Of a stretch of DNA of 64,000 nucleotides, positions 44,808 to 53,420 are shown piece after piece. How positions within the stretch are numbered: position 1 is the first letter of the stretch; each line of letters opens with the position of its first letter. The DNA is from Durusdinium trenchii (Eukaryota > Sar > Dinophyceae > Suessiales > Symbiodiniaceae). The notes beneath the pieces are model-generated. The model was not told where the DNA came from. It ran no database searches and was given only the letters and a program-made list of their open reading frames with translations. Location of the stretch: NCBI GenBank assembly GCA_963970005.1, contig CAXAMN010008635.1, forward strand, positions 195,565-259,564. The letters run 5' to 3'. The position numbers and the translations under genes are program-made.

Positions 44808-45470
44808 TTAAAAAACATGGCTCTCGATCTTTGGCACAGCCGTTGTCCAGTTGTCAATGTAAAGAGTATATATACAAAGCGGCTCACTCCAGTGGATATT
44901 GAAGTGGTGGCTAGAATGCTGGGCTGTCCCTGGACCGTGAGCGGTCTCTGGCTGCGGGGCCATATAAGGCGCAGGCTGACGATGGCGATTGGGTCGATGA
45001 CGATGGTGTCGATTTGGAGGTGGACAGAAAGTGCGTACGTCATCGGCCAGGAAATCAGTGGTGTCAGGTGGGAAGTGTGCTAAAGGGTTGACACGGTAGC
45101 TGCCTGGATGGCCTGGAGGCCCTGGTAGAAATTGAAGTAATCGACTGGCGCGTTTTAGGCGCATGGTAATCCTGGCTAACTCCGTGACACTCTGGTGGTA
45201 CTGAAAGTACAGCCGGAAAGCATCGGCATCGGTGAACAGGGTGTGGTCTGGTACGGGACTGTCGATCATGGGGTGATTGAGGATCTGGGTAACCACGTTG
45301 GCAAGGCTGTCGAGAAGGCCTTGCATGTAGAGAAGTTCAGGTTGGTGGGTAAGTGAAGGAGTCAAGTGTGGAGGAGGGTTGTCTGGAAGAAAGTGTGTCT
45401 CGGTGGCTGAAATCTGCTCTGCACGTGGGGACCGCGGGGCGCGAGGCGGTCCGACGTCAGCTGGGGCCAT
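44808..45470 (-). CDS. ORF C1, 220 residues, unknown paralogue family
   Basis: A single uninterrupted frame. MAPADVGPPRAPRSPRAEQI leads into the block shared with ORF C2: HFLPDNPPP, THQPELL, FTDADAFRLYFQ, helix ELARITMRLKRASRLLQFLP and GPPGHPGSYRVNPLAHFPP. The helical middle followed by a rigid Pro-Gly segment suggests a small folded domain. The last 70 residues are His/Pro/Arg-rich. It ends 41 bp before the long frame of C2 begins, so the pair is a tandem duplication. Confidence 0.55.
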   Translation of the reverse strand: MAPADVGPPRAPRSPRAEQISATETHFLPDNPPPHLTPSLTHQPELLYMQGLLDSLANVVTQILNHPMIDSPVPDHTLFTDADAFRLYFQYHQSVTELARITMRLKRASRLLQFLPGPPGHPGSYRVNPLAHFPPDTTDFLADDVRTFCPPPNRHHRHRPNRHRQPAPYMAPQPETAHGPGTAQHSSHHFNIHWSEPLCIYTLYIDNWTTAVPKIESHVF

Positions 45471-45750
45471 GATGAACGAAAGACGATCTGTACACTCAAA
45501 GCAGTCGAGAGGTTGAAAATGGCTACGGTAGCATGAGGTGAACTGACGATCAAATCTCGATCAAATCTCGGAAAACGCAAAAATGCGGTAGTCAGCTGTG
45601 CAATGCCGTGGCATGGCTGGAAAGATTGATTGGGTTTCAAAAAATAAAAAGGTAACAGGGCATAACCGCAAGGGCCTGCACGCAATGGTTCAGTTGCGCA
45701 TGGAAGTTGTTTGCTATAGGCGCGCCGAGGGGAGCTGGGTGAAACGGAGA
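45471..45750 (-). other. Spacer between ORF B and ORF C1
   Basis: Contains GATCAAATCTCGATCAAATC (direct repeat of GATCAAATCTCG) near 45549-45568, immediately before CGGAAAACGCAAAA. GAAATCTCGG also occurs in the leader upstream of ORF A (49070). No ORF. Confidence 0.4.
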
Positions 45751-46647
45751 CTATACAAAATAGCTACCAATAGCAGCTGCTGCTGGTTCCGGATGACTGT
45801 CCTCACTGATAGTTGCTGGCATAGCATCGGCCATGGCGGCGGCAGCCGGTGCAGGTGATGGAGGTGTTGTAGGGGTGTACGAGAAGTCCGGAGCTGAAGG
45901 GGTTGCCGGTGGTGGGATTGCTGCTGCGGAGGGAGGTGAAGGGACAGGGGAAAGAGGTGGTGGCGTGTGGGCGGGTGAAGTAGGTGAGGGCGGTGGGATG
46001 CCTGCTTGTTGTTGGCGTTGCGCTTCTTGAAGTTCTTCCCAGCGTGCTTTGCACTGTTCAATTGAGAAGCCCACTCGACGAGCAACGTAATTCCAATTCG
46101 GTCGCAGGCGGGTGACTGTTTTGAGTTCCACAAGGCGAACTTCAGCGTCGCCATCCCAAGCGTCCCAATCAGCATCTTCTTTGAGGGGTGGTGGAGGTTC
46201 GCGTTTCTTTTTGGGTTGTGGTAGTGGTGGTGGAGAGGTGGAGGTTGAGGATGCTTGTGAAGGGGCACGCTGTGGTGGTGCGTGTTTGATGAGGGCCGCA
46301 GGAGCCGAATCACAAGAAGAAGTGGGGGAAGGGATAGGAACTGCTGTAAGGGGAGCCGGAGGGAGGGCCGGAAAAGGTCGGTGAAAATGGGGGTCGACCT
46401 GCTGTGTGTGAACAAGATAAAGGCTGTGTAAGTTGGCCAGGATGTCGGTCGCTTGCTGGAGTAAACGATGAAGCTGATTGAGGGCAATCGTAGTTCGATG
46501 GATGAGTCGAGCCTGGTCGGCATGAGACTGCATCTTGAGGAGCAGCGTCGGGGTCGGGCAGCTGAAGTGGTATGCTGGAGCAGCGGATGGCGCAGCGCAG
46601 GTATCAGCACTGCATGAGCGGCCGGCGCAGACAAGCGGAGCATGCAA
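45751..46647 (-). CDS. ORF B, Myb/SANT-like DNA-binding protein
   Basis: One frame of 298 residues. An internal ATG at 46533 (MQSHADQARLIHRTTIAL) is an equally good start. The N-terminal third is helical and Leu-rich (LNQLHRLLQQATDILANLHS). A basic PKKKREPPPP linker precedes WDAWDGDAEVRLVELKTVTR, LRPNWNYVARRVGFSIEQCK, ARWEELQ. This is a helix-turn-helix of Myb/SANT type with Trp, W-x3-A and C-x2-RW at the expected places. The rest is Pro/Ala-rich. It may target element DNA or regulate its transcription. Such a domain is not a standard part of Penelope-like elements. Confidence 0.65.
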   Translation of the reverse strand: MHAPLVCAGRSCSADTCAAPSAAPAYHFSCPTPTLLLKMQSHADQARLIHRTTIALNQLHRLLQQATDILANLHSLYLVHTQQVDPHFHRPFPALPPAPLTAVPIPSPTSSCDSAPAALIKHAPPQRAPSQASSTSTSPPPLPQPKKKREPPPPLKEDADWDAWDGDAEVRLVELKTVTRLRPNWNYVARRVGFSIEQCKARWEELQEAQRQQQAGIPPPSPTSPAHTPPPLSPVPSPPSAAAIPPPATPSAPDFSYTPTTPPSPAPAAAAMADAMPATISEDSHPEPAAAAIGSYFV

Positions 46648-47087
46648 TTGAATTACGAAAATGAATTATTGAGCACGAAGTTTGCGGGACAGACAGAGAT
46701 ACATAGTGGGTGGCTGAAACAATACAGTCTGAAATGAAAAGGACACAAACTGCAGTTTGTCCTTGCGTGAAAAGAAGAACATGGTCAACAAAAAATTCCG
46801 GAAACCGCAAAACCTAAAGAGAATCTAAGCAATCATGCACGAGAAATCGATCAAAAGACAAAATGAGCACCAAAACTGGCTGTCGGTTAGAGGAAGTACA
46901 AACTATGTACAACGAGAGTGAAATGCAATGCATGTGATCGTAACGCAATGGTATAAAGACTGGAGCTCGAATTTTGCAAAGCTGGAGTTGGCGGCGGATG
47001 TGAAACTCATGGAAGGCCTCTCTCAAGTGTGTGGAGTTGGCATTGGTGTTGAAGAAGGTGGGTGGGTCTGTGGTATGTGGCGGAACC
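46648..47087 (-). other. Spacer between ORF A and ORF B
   Basis: AT-richer than the ORFs, with no long frame. Contains CGGAAACCGCAAAACC (46797), similar to CGGAAAACGCAAAAATGCGG in the spacer upstream of ORF C1 (about 45569). The shared phrase may be a transcription or processing signal. Confidence 0.4.
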
Positions 47088-48972
47088 TCAAAGGTCCGGA
47101 GGTGTTGCATTGATAGACCACGCCAGTCCTTTGACTATGGCGTTATGGGGGTGAATCACCCAGCATCGGGCTTTTGAGTGGCAAACAGCGCCATGGTCTT
47201 GTTGCAAGAGGTCCATGGCTTGGGCTTCGCCGCCGCTGGTGAATTTGGTCCCTCGACCCCAGGCGGGGAGATGGGTCATGATAGAATGGATGTTTTTGGC
47301 CAGCTTCCACGTGTTGTGTAGTACACGGGCCTGTTCGTAGTTGTCGTGGATTGGCTGGTGAGTAATGCGTGTGGCTTGGGCGAAGAAACCCGGGGTGGTG
47401 TCAAAGTGAAGAGTGCTGGGCAGGACACGGCCCTGTTGTAAAATGGCGGTGATGTTGCCGTGGGGGCCTGTGTGGCCGGCGTTGATGTGCACTGTCTCTG
47501 GGGAAGTGGAGGTGGCACGAGTGGCAGGCGGTGGTATTGGGCGATTGGCCTTGTCGACCAGACTGGGAATGTTGATACAGTGGTAGGAGAAGGTGTCATA
47601 AGTATTGGTGGTGTCATTCCACTTCACATGGTTGAGTTGACGGAAGTCTGCCAAATCGTCGATGGTGTAGCCGATATCAGCGAGCATTTTGGCTACGTAT
47701 GCGTGTCGTGGTTTGTTCTCTGCTGCCAATTGTGTAGCGTGAAAGTCAAGCCACCATGCAATCTGTTCTTGGTGGGAAAGCCGATGGAAATGTGGTGGGG
47801 GTGGCTTCCAGGGCGGATGGGGCCGTCGTATTGCTGGAATGTTGGGGAAATCTGCTTGGAACATGTTTGTGATGTGGCGCTGAGGTGTAGACTGCTGATT
47901 GGGTCGGAGGGTGATGGGTGCATGGGAGCGGCTGCGGGAACGGCTGTCCGAAGATGTGGTAAATGAGGTTGAAGGGGAACGGCGACGCCGGCGGCGTGTC
48001 GACGACGCTTTGGCAGTGGAGGCTGCAGGAGAGCGGTGATGTCCGGCGTGCTTAGTACGTGTGTGGCGACTGTGGTGGCGGCGACGACGTCGGCTGCGGC
48101 TTCTGCTGCGGTTGGTGCGGCCAGTGGTTGCACGAGAGGCCGGTGTTGTGAGAGATGTGCCTGAGCGGATAGGGGCAGCCGAGAGGTTGCTTGTGAGGCC
48201 CCGGAGTGGGTACTGAAGGTGCTTGCGTTGGGGATGGCAGCGGTGGCGGTAGTGGTGGAACGGTGGCTGGTGGTGGAGCAAAGTGAATGGCTGGTGACGT
48301 GGAGGGTGGCGAAGCGGCTGTAGCGGTGGTGGTCTGATTGGGATTGGCTGGTGTGGGGACGTTCAGAACGTCCGGAGCGGGTGGCGTGGGTGCCCCCGCG
48401 AGGGGTGTTGGAGCCGAAGGAGCAACGGTGGGTGGGGCTGATGCTGGATGTGGCGAAGGGTGAGCAACGGGTGGAAAGAGGGAGTAAGGCTGCCAAACGC
48501 CTTGAGAGTGGTCTCCGTGAACGGGAGCTTGCTGGGTTGGTGGTGGTGGTTGTGGTGCTTGCTGAGCTGGTGGAGCCGATGGGGCTGGCGATGCATGTTG
48601 TAAAGAGGGTGGATGGTGGAAAGATTGTGCTGGCATGGTCTCAAAGGCCTGCATCTGAGGTGGTGCTGGATGGGCGTGTGTGTGAGGTACCAAAGTTGGT
48701 GCCGGTGGAGGATGTGTTGGCATGGGATGTGGCCATGTAGGAGGTGGCAGTTGCGGTGGAGCGGTCTGAAAGTGAGGGACGATTGACTGCTGTGGTGGAT
48801 GAGACAGAACGGTAGGGACAGGTGTCAGTGGTGGAGAATGATGCCATGGTGGTGGCTGAGTGCTAACAGTGGGTATTGTGGGTGCGGTACACGGTGGTGG
48901 CCATTGTGGATATGGCCAGGGAAACTGCATGCGAAGAGCGATGGAGAGGTCAATCCGAAAGGCTGCGGACAA
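47088..48972 (-). CDS. ORF A, Pro-rich and SR-rich protein with a folded C-terminus
   Basis: Frame 48972-48052 (likely start MQFPWPYPQWPPP at 48930) is strongly Pro-rich. It overlaps frame 48281-47088, and a frame change near 48200 would join them into about 610 residues. The second frame has SR repeats (RSRSRSRRRRRHHSRH, TSSDSRSRSRSH) like splicing-factor RS domains. A folded region follows: FHRLSHQEQIAWWLDFHATQ, YVAKMLADIGYTIDDLADF, VHINAGHTGPHGNITAILQQ, HLPAWGRGTKFTSGGEAQAM, CWVIHPHNAIVKGLAWSINA. I do not recognise this domain. The basic and RS content suggests RNA binding, so a Gag-like role is possible. Confidence 0.5.
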
Positions 48973-49380
48973 TGGCGCCGGCGCGGCACAGCAGCGGAAG
49001 TGAGAAAATTGAAAATGGCGGTGAATTCTGGAACCTGAAAACGTGTGCTGTAAAAAAATTAATTAAGGTGAAATCTCGGTATGCAGTGGAATCTCTGGGA
49101 TGTGAGCATGTGCACGTTGATCGTCGGTCAAATGGCTGCGGGTTAAAAAGTTGGGAAATGCAGTAAACAACGCCATGACAATGCAGGACCAAATGAGTCA
49201 GGTAATCACGAGGGAGTCCTTCGCTTATAGCCCGGCGGCTCGGAAATCAGGAAATTCAGGGATAAATTGAAGAAACAAAAGGTCAGTTATAAACAAGCAG
49301 TGTCGATGAAATCCGGAATGGCTTCGGCGCCTCCTTTCGGAGGTTCACACCCAGTACCCATGTGGGAAGACTGAGCGGTC
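48973..49380 (-). other. Leader between the 5' pseudo-LTR and ORF A
   Basis: About 400 bp without a convincing ORF. AT-rich around 49050-49070. A 12-bp phrase at its outer edge (AGACTGAGCGGT, 49368-49379) recurs just inside the other pseudo-LTR (37367-37378). Confidence 0.5.
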
Positions 49381-49796
49381 CACACTTCGAACTTGGGTTT
49401 TCAGTTAGACTCAATTGCCACGATGGGAAGGAAGGTGAGGGAACGGAAAGGTGCATGAGTCAGCAAAAACAGTATTGTTTAAAAAATGTTTCCGAATGGC
49501 CTCGAAATCGATCTGTACAATCAGTGCGGTGACGAGCTCAGCTGCAGGAAAGTGGGTTTAGGGGAGGAAGCATGAACGACCATGGAAACAAAAAAGCGGT
49601 AGTGGACAGCTTGACCAAAAGTTCACGTTGCAGGTGCAGGAATGTGCGTCCACATTCCCTTCCGGCTGAATCCCGTAGCTTCGTTGGCATGGCTAGGGAA
49701 ACAGCTGCCATGCCCCCTGCCTGTGAAATCCCCCGTCATAGTGGAAAAGGTGGTGAAGGTGTGGAAAACCCTTAGAACCAGGGTGTGACACACACA
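49381..49796 (-). repeat. Pseudo-LTR, 5' copy
   Basis: 416 bp, same start and end as 36941-37346. It contains 10 extra bases around 49684 (TGGCATGGCT). Its outer end continues directly into (CA)n. Confidence 0.95.
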
Positions 49797-49809
49797 CACA
49801 CACACACAC
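49788..49809. repeat. (CA)n at the outer edge of the element
   Basis: About eleven CA units. The first few belong to the pseudo-LTR end and the rest are probably the target site. Confidence 0.85.
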
Positions 49810-50140
49810 TCGATGTCGACATTATTCTTCCTTTGTACACCTGCACCCAAATGCTTGTTTCTTCTTGACTATCATTCCCTATGCGACACGGACATTGACT
49901 AGCGTCCCCTGGATGGAATGCACTTACTGGTTCTGACGGACCTGGTAACACTCCCATACTATCTATCACTCTTCACTCTGCTGGTTTGACACACTGGTAC
50001 CACTGTGAACCTCAATCAAGCGCTTGTGGTCCATGCTTTGACAGCCAAGGTACGACAGCACACACTTGCGCAATCCCACCACCACGCAAATATAAATAGT
50101 ACAGAGTGAGATACCTCGACGCTGGAGTAGTATAGCAAAG
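49810..50140. other. Right flank of the Penelope-like element, no gene
   Basis: Ordinary-composition sequence with short frames only. Confidence 0.5.
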
Positions 50141-50335
50141 TATGGCACCGTATCATATTGTATAGTATATATAGTATAGTATAAAACTATTGTATTTGTA
50201 TTAGTACAGTATCAGCATTCATATTCGTACTCGTATCAGTATTACAGTATGATATACTATTGTATGGTATGGTATGATATGGTATAGTATAGTATAGTAG
50301 AGTAGAGTATAGTATAGTATACTACAGGCAGTATG
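50141..50335. repeat. TATAG/TATGG pentanucleotide repeat
   Basis: GTATAGTATA, GTATGGTATG and AGTAGAGTAG words over about 190 bp, with a less regular centre (50190-50250). Confidence 0.9.
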
Positions 50336-50542
50336 CTCTTTGCACCTGCTCGCACATCGTAACATTGTTTAAAGCAGAAAGGAAACAAACGCGCTGTGAC
50401 CACTACGCTCTTCAGTGCCAAGCAGCGGCCGAGGATTCCGCGGGAAGAAACATTGGAAAAGGCTCCGTGATCGCCTTTCCAAAGGAGGGTGGAAGGATGT
50501 GGAAGGCAAAGCCACAAAAATCTTGAAGTGAGGGAAAAAGCC

Positions 50543-51512
50543 CGCCTTGCAGCATCCAGCTCCATGAAGAGTTCCTCTTGCCGCAGAGCTTCGGTTTGAA
50601 CCTTGAAAGTTTCAAGCAAAGAACTACTCTGCCGGAGCTACAGGTTTGCAGGCCACTTTAGGGGCACACCTCTTCATTCAGCAAATCCCGCTCTTTCTTC
50701 AGCTCCAGAGCTAGGTGATCCTTCACTTGTACAGAGTAGACAAGGGCAAAGCTGCAGTGTATCAACATATCATCTACCAATGTCTCCTGCTGGCAATGTA
50801 GAATGTCCTCCATTTCAAGGCATTCATGAGAGCAGGCACCACGTTCAGCAGGTAAGCTTCTTTGGTTGCTAGACACTTCAGGCCCCAAGTAAAGAAGGAC
50901 GAAACCTGGCTTGGGTAACTTGGGTATCAATATCAATCCAATAAAGTTGATACATAATACATATCAAGACTTTTCAGGAGAGCAACCCCAATACACTTGC
51001 TGTGCAAGCTCCATGTCTTGGCCATGTGGTAGATTTGTTAACTTCCTTCTGAGCTCGCCTACACAAACCTACACTTGCATGAATAGGCCCTAAAGCGAAT
51101 GAATGCACAATCCAGGTGGAGTTGCACCTTCTGAGAGAAGCCATCTGTTCTGCAGAACCAGCACCCACATAAAACAACCAGTGATTGATATCTCGAATCC
51201 TATCAGTGATTGGAGGAAACCTCACGTGTACATTTGACTGAACAAAGGGAACTCCAGCAAGCAAATGGTAGCCTTCGTGACATCTCTTGCTGTTCCCACT
51301 AGTTGTACATTGGTACTACTGCTGCACTTTGCCTTGAACTGTAAACCACCAAAGGCTCCTCGCGTATGCGTTCCAGCTGTTTCTGGAAATCCCTGGCTCG
51401 CCTTTGCACAATAGAGCAGCCACTCACAAAATAATCAAAGAATTCTCAAATTAAAAGGCTGCCTTTTCACTCCTTCCACTTCCGCTTCTTTCGCGTTGGC
51501 CAGCTCTATTGC
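50543..51512 (-). CDS. Coiled-coil protein gene, group of short exons (downstream part)
   Basis: Five short minus-strand segments each begin after an AG, end at GT or GC, and encode heptad-type helix. They are AIELANAKEAEVEGVKRQ (about 51465-51512), RARDFQKQLERIREE (51357-51401), ELRRKLTNLPHGQDMELAQQ (50997-51058), VKDHLALELKKERDLLNEE (50671-50726) and SSLLETFKVQTEALRQEELF followed by MELDAARR (50543-50628). A further Glu-rich frame occurs at about 51550-51600 (HEEAEEACVQKAVL). Lengths of 45-90 nt and GC donors are usual in dinoflagellate genes. The same style on the same strand at 61-64 kb suggests one long gene. The protein family cannot be named. Confidence 0.55.
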
Positions 51513-51894
51513 CTGAAGTATGCTTCAGGAGAATAGGCAAAACGGCCTTTTGCACGCAGGCCTCTTCAGCCTCCTCGTGCAACAGTGGCCATTCGCACCT
51601 GTTTGGTCCCAGTGATCCCATGACTACCTGGAGTATTCAACCAACACACTTTTCTCTCACTAGATAATAGAACCCAGCTCCTCCCTCCTTTCTTCTACTT
51701 GGATGGTCCGTTCATGTTGATGAATTTCAACTCCCTGGGCACTCATGAGAGCCTAAAACTTGGTTGATGCTTGATGGCATTGGTAATTGGTAGATAATCG
51801 CACAGGAAAAACGCCACTCCAAAAAAGTAAACCCCATGACAGCGTTCAAAACAACTAACTGACTATTTAACTATATATGCTACCCCGCTAAGAC
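51513..51894. other. Transition from coiled-coil exons to AT-rich DNA
   Basis: AT content rises sharply after about 51780. No firm feature beyond the possible Glu-rich exon at 51550-51600. Confidence 0.4.
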
Positions 51895-52077
51895 CTACCT
51901 TTTTGAACTTGCCAGGCATATTGTGAAGATGTGTACAGTTGTGGGTGAAGACAGGTTATTGTAATATTTTCTTGTTTGTTTGGCTCTACAACTGTCGCAG
52001 GTTTTAAACCCTTCAGTAAATGTTTCAAAAGATTTTTCATTTTGACATCCTTTGCAATACTGTTTAGTAGTATCCAT
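51895..52077 (-). CDS. Small Cys-rich zinc-binding protein
   Basis: 60 codons: MDTTKQYCKGCQNEKSFETF, then FKTCDSCRAKQTRKYYNN. Two CxxC pairs about 20 residues apart, followed by a basic RKYY tail, form the short zinc ribbon common in giant-virus and HNH-associated proteins. The last 15 residues look out of frame with the rest of such proteins, so it may be truncated. A second copy of its start, with ATG changed to TTG, lies 554 bp to the right. Confidence 0.5.
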   Translation of the reverse strand: MDTTKQYCKGCQNEKSFETFTEGFKTCDSCRAKQTRKYYNNLSSPTTVHIFTICLASSKR

Positions 52078-52115
52078 TATCTAGTATATATACCCACTAT
52101 TTCTTTAAATACGTT

Positions 52116-52346
52116 TTAATACATTTCACACCATATGCATTTATATGTTGTAATTATATAGTTTTTTAAACCACCATTACATCCATGACAGTAAGCTGCA
52201 ATTGGCACACTACCCTTGTAAATATCTATTGTAAATCCACATCCACAGTAGTTACATTGTTTGGTTATAATGTCCATAAACCATTGGACATTAATAAAAC
52301 CTTCCTTAGGTAGTTCTCTTTTGCCCTTGCTATCCTGTATCATCAC
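52116..52346 (-). pseudogene. Degenerate helicase tail with Cys finger
   Basis: Reads INVQWFMDIITKQCNYCGCG, FTIDIYKGSVPIAAYCHGCN. Just upstream in another frame is ERLWTQIT-RAR-type sequence (about 52380-52430), which in the right-hand copy reads WLWTAITRARDLSTVQF. The TRAxxLxxVxF pattern followed by a CxxCG...D...CxxCN finger is the C-terminal layout of a group of SF1-type helicases known from large DNA viruses and some protist and fungal genomes. Broken by at least one frameshift. Confidence 0.4.
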
Positions 52347-52639
52347 TGTATTTAACCAAACTGTATTTTGCTTAAATACCTAGCTCATGTGATTTGGGTC
52401 CAAAGCCGCTCCCTATAATTTCGTACGACAAAGTGGTAGTTATCAAAGATACCACCATCTATACTACTACCTTGGGCAGAATGACAAGTTAAGCACGAAG
52501 CAAATGTTGGTTTTTCCATACATGATCCTTATTCAAACCCTTGACCTCCTGACTTTGAATATTTTCTACATTAAAAGATGTATCACAATCTGCTACCATT
52601 ATCCTTTGCAATACTGTTTCGTAGTATCCAATCCCTAGT

Positions 52640-52791
52640 TGCGATCAAAACCAAGCCATGAACGACGCGCGCGCAACGCACAGCAGCACAACCTTTCGCT
52701 GCACAGAACGGTACCCCTGTGGTGTTTCGGTCCAAATGTCATGGTCAAAGAACGAATGCATGGTTGGAGTCGGAGTTTTCACGTTTCAAGA
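52640..52791 (-). repeat. 3' LTR of copia-2
   Basis: Shares ACGGTACCCCTGTGGTGTTT and ATGTCATGGTCAAAGAACGA with 59792-59937. On the minus strand GGGGATGTGAA (52792-52802) precedes it as polypurine tract. Confidence 0.9.
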
Positions 52792-53420
52792 TTCACATCC
52801 CCAAGCTGTTCTTTTCGTTCTTTGGTGTGGTTTTTTCTTCTTTCTCTGTCTTGCTTTGCTTCTATTATACTCTTCATGTAGCTGGTAAGTACCTAATCGC
52901 ACGACGGTTCGAAGAAAATCAGACGGCATCAGTTTTGTGAGTGAATCTACTAGCTGGTATCGTCCATAATCCATCTAACACAGCCATTGTTCCGCGTAAA
53001 AACTCTCTTACGATCGAAAGATCAATACAAGTTCTCTTTTCGCTAGCTGAGACGGTGCTTGGTCTGGAGAGAGCGTCAAAAACTGACTTTGCATCGGTAA
53101 TGATTCCGAACTCCATGGATTCGATTTGGTCTTCCCAGTTTGTGCGCGATTCAACTTTAAAGTCGGGATTCATACACTCTAGCAAGAGATACCTGTACGA
53201 AGCAGTTTCCACGATTGCTTGTGTCTCGGCTCCTAGTGTTGATACTGTTCGTCGCTTGAGTGCGTGACTCTTCCAACCAAGAATCGAGAACGATGCAGCA
53301 TCCTCCTGTTGGCTGCCATCACGAGATAGCCGGCTTGGCTTTTCTCCGACTTCTTCTCTTCATCCAAGGCATTTCCCCAAGCAGCATCGCTGGTAACTAT
53401 GATGCTGAGATCTTCTGGCG
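52792..53420 (-). pseudogene. copia-2 RNase H and C-terminus
   Basis: SILGWKSHALKRRTVSTLGA, ETQAIVETASYRYLL (about 53290-53190), then GIITDAKSVFDALSR and KRTCIDLSIVREFLR (53212-52919), and YQLVDSLTKLMPSDFLR near the end. These are the usual copia RNase H blocks with the catalytic Asp of DAKSxxD. Confidence 0.75.

Larger units (their letters stand above)
36941..49796 (-). mobile_element. Giant multi-ORF Penelope-like retroelement with permuted domains
   Basis: A 12.86-kb minus-strand element bracketed by direct repeats (36941-37346 and 49381-49796) that behave as pseudo-LTRs. The 3'-most ORF carries GIY-YIG endonuclease, a CxC motif and RT in that order. This is the layout of the N-terminal-endonuclease Penelope-like elements (Naiad/Chlamys type; known knowledge), whose members also have pseudo-LTRs and favour microsatellites. 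The right end here lies in a (CA)n run. Upstream are six more ORF regions on the same strand: Pro/SR-rich, Myb/SANT-like, two paralogues, Pro-rich, and one adjoining the RT. Nearly identical ends suggest recent insertion. That the upstream ORFs travel with the element is inferred from strand, spacing and enclosure by the repeats. Confidence 0.8.
51895..52639. repeat. AT-rich tandem units of about 554 bp
   Basis: CTTTGCAATACTGTTTxGTAGTATCCA...CTAGT occurs at 52050-52085 and 52603-52639. The second ends exactly where the copia-2 element is inserted. The sequence to the right of that element (59938 on) continues the unit, so at least parts of three units are present. Confidence 0.75.

Noticed and set aside
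36941-49796. Reading the 12.9-kb element as an LTR retrotransposon or as a Polinton/virus
   Set aside because: Ends lack TG...CA, no integrase, protease, capsid or family B polymerase is seen, and the RT is linked to a GIY-YIG nuclease, which fits Penelope-like elements.
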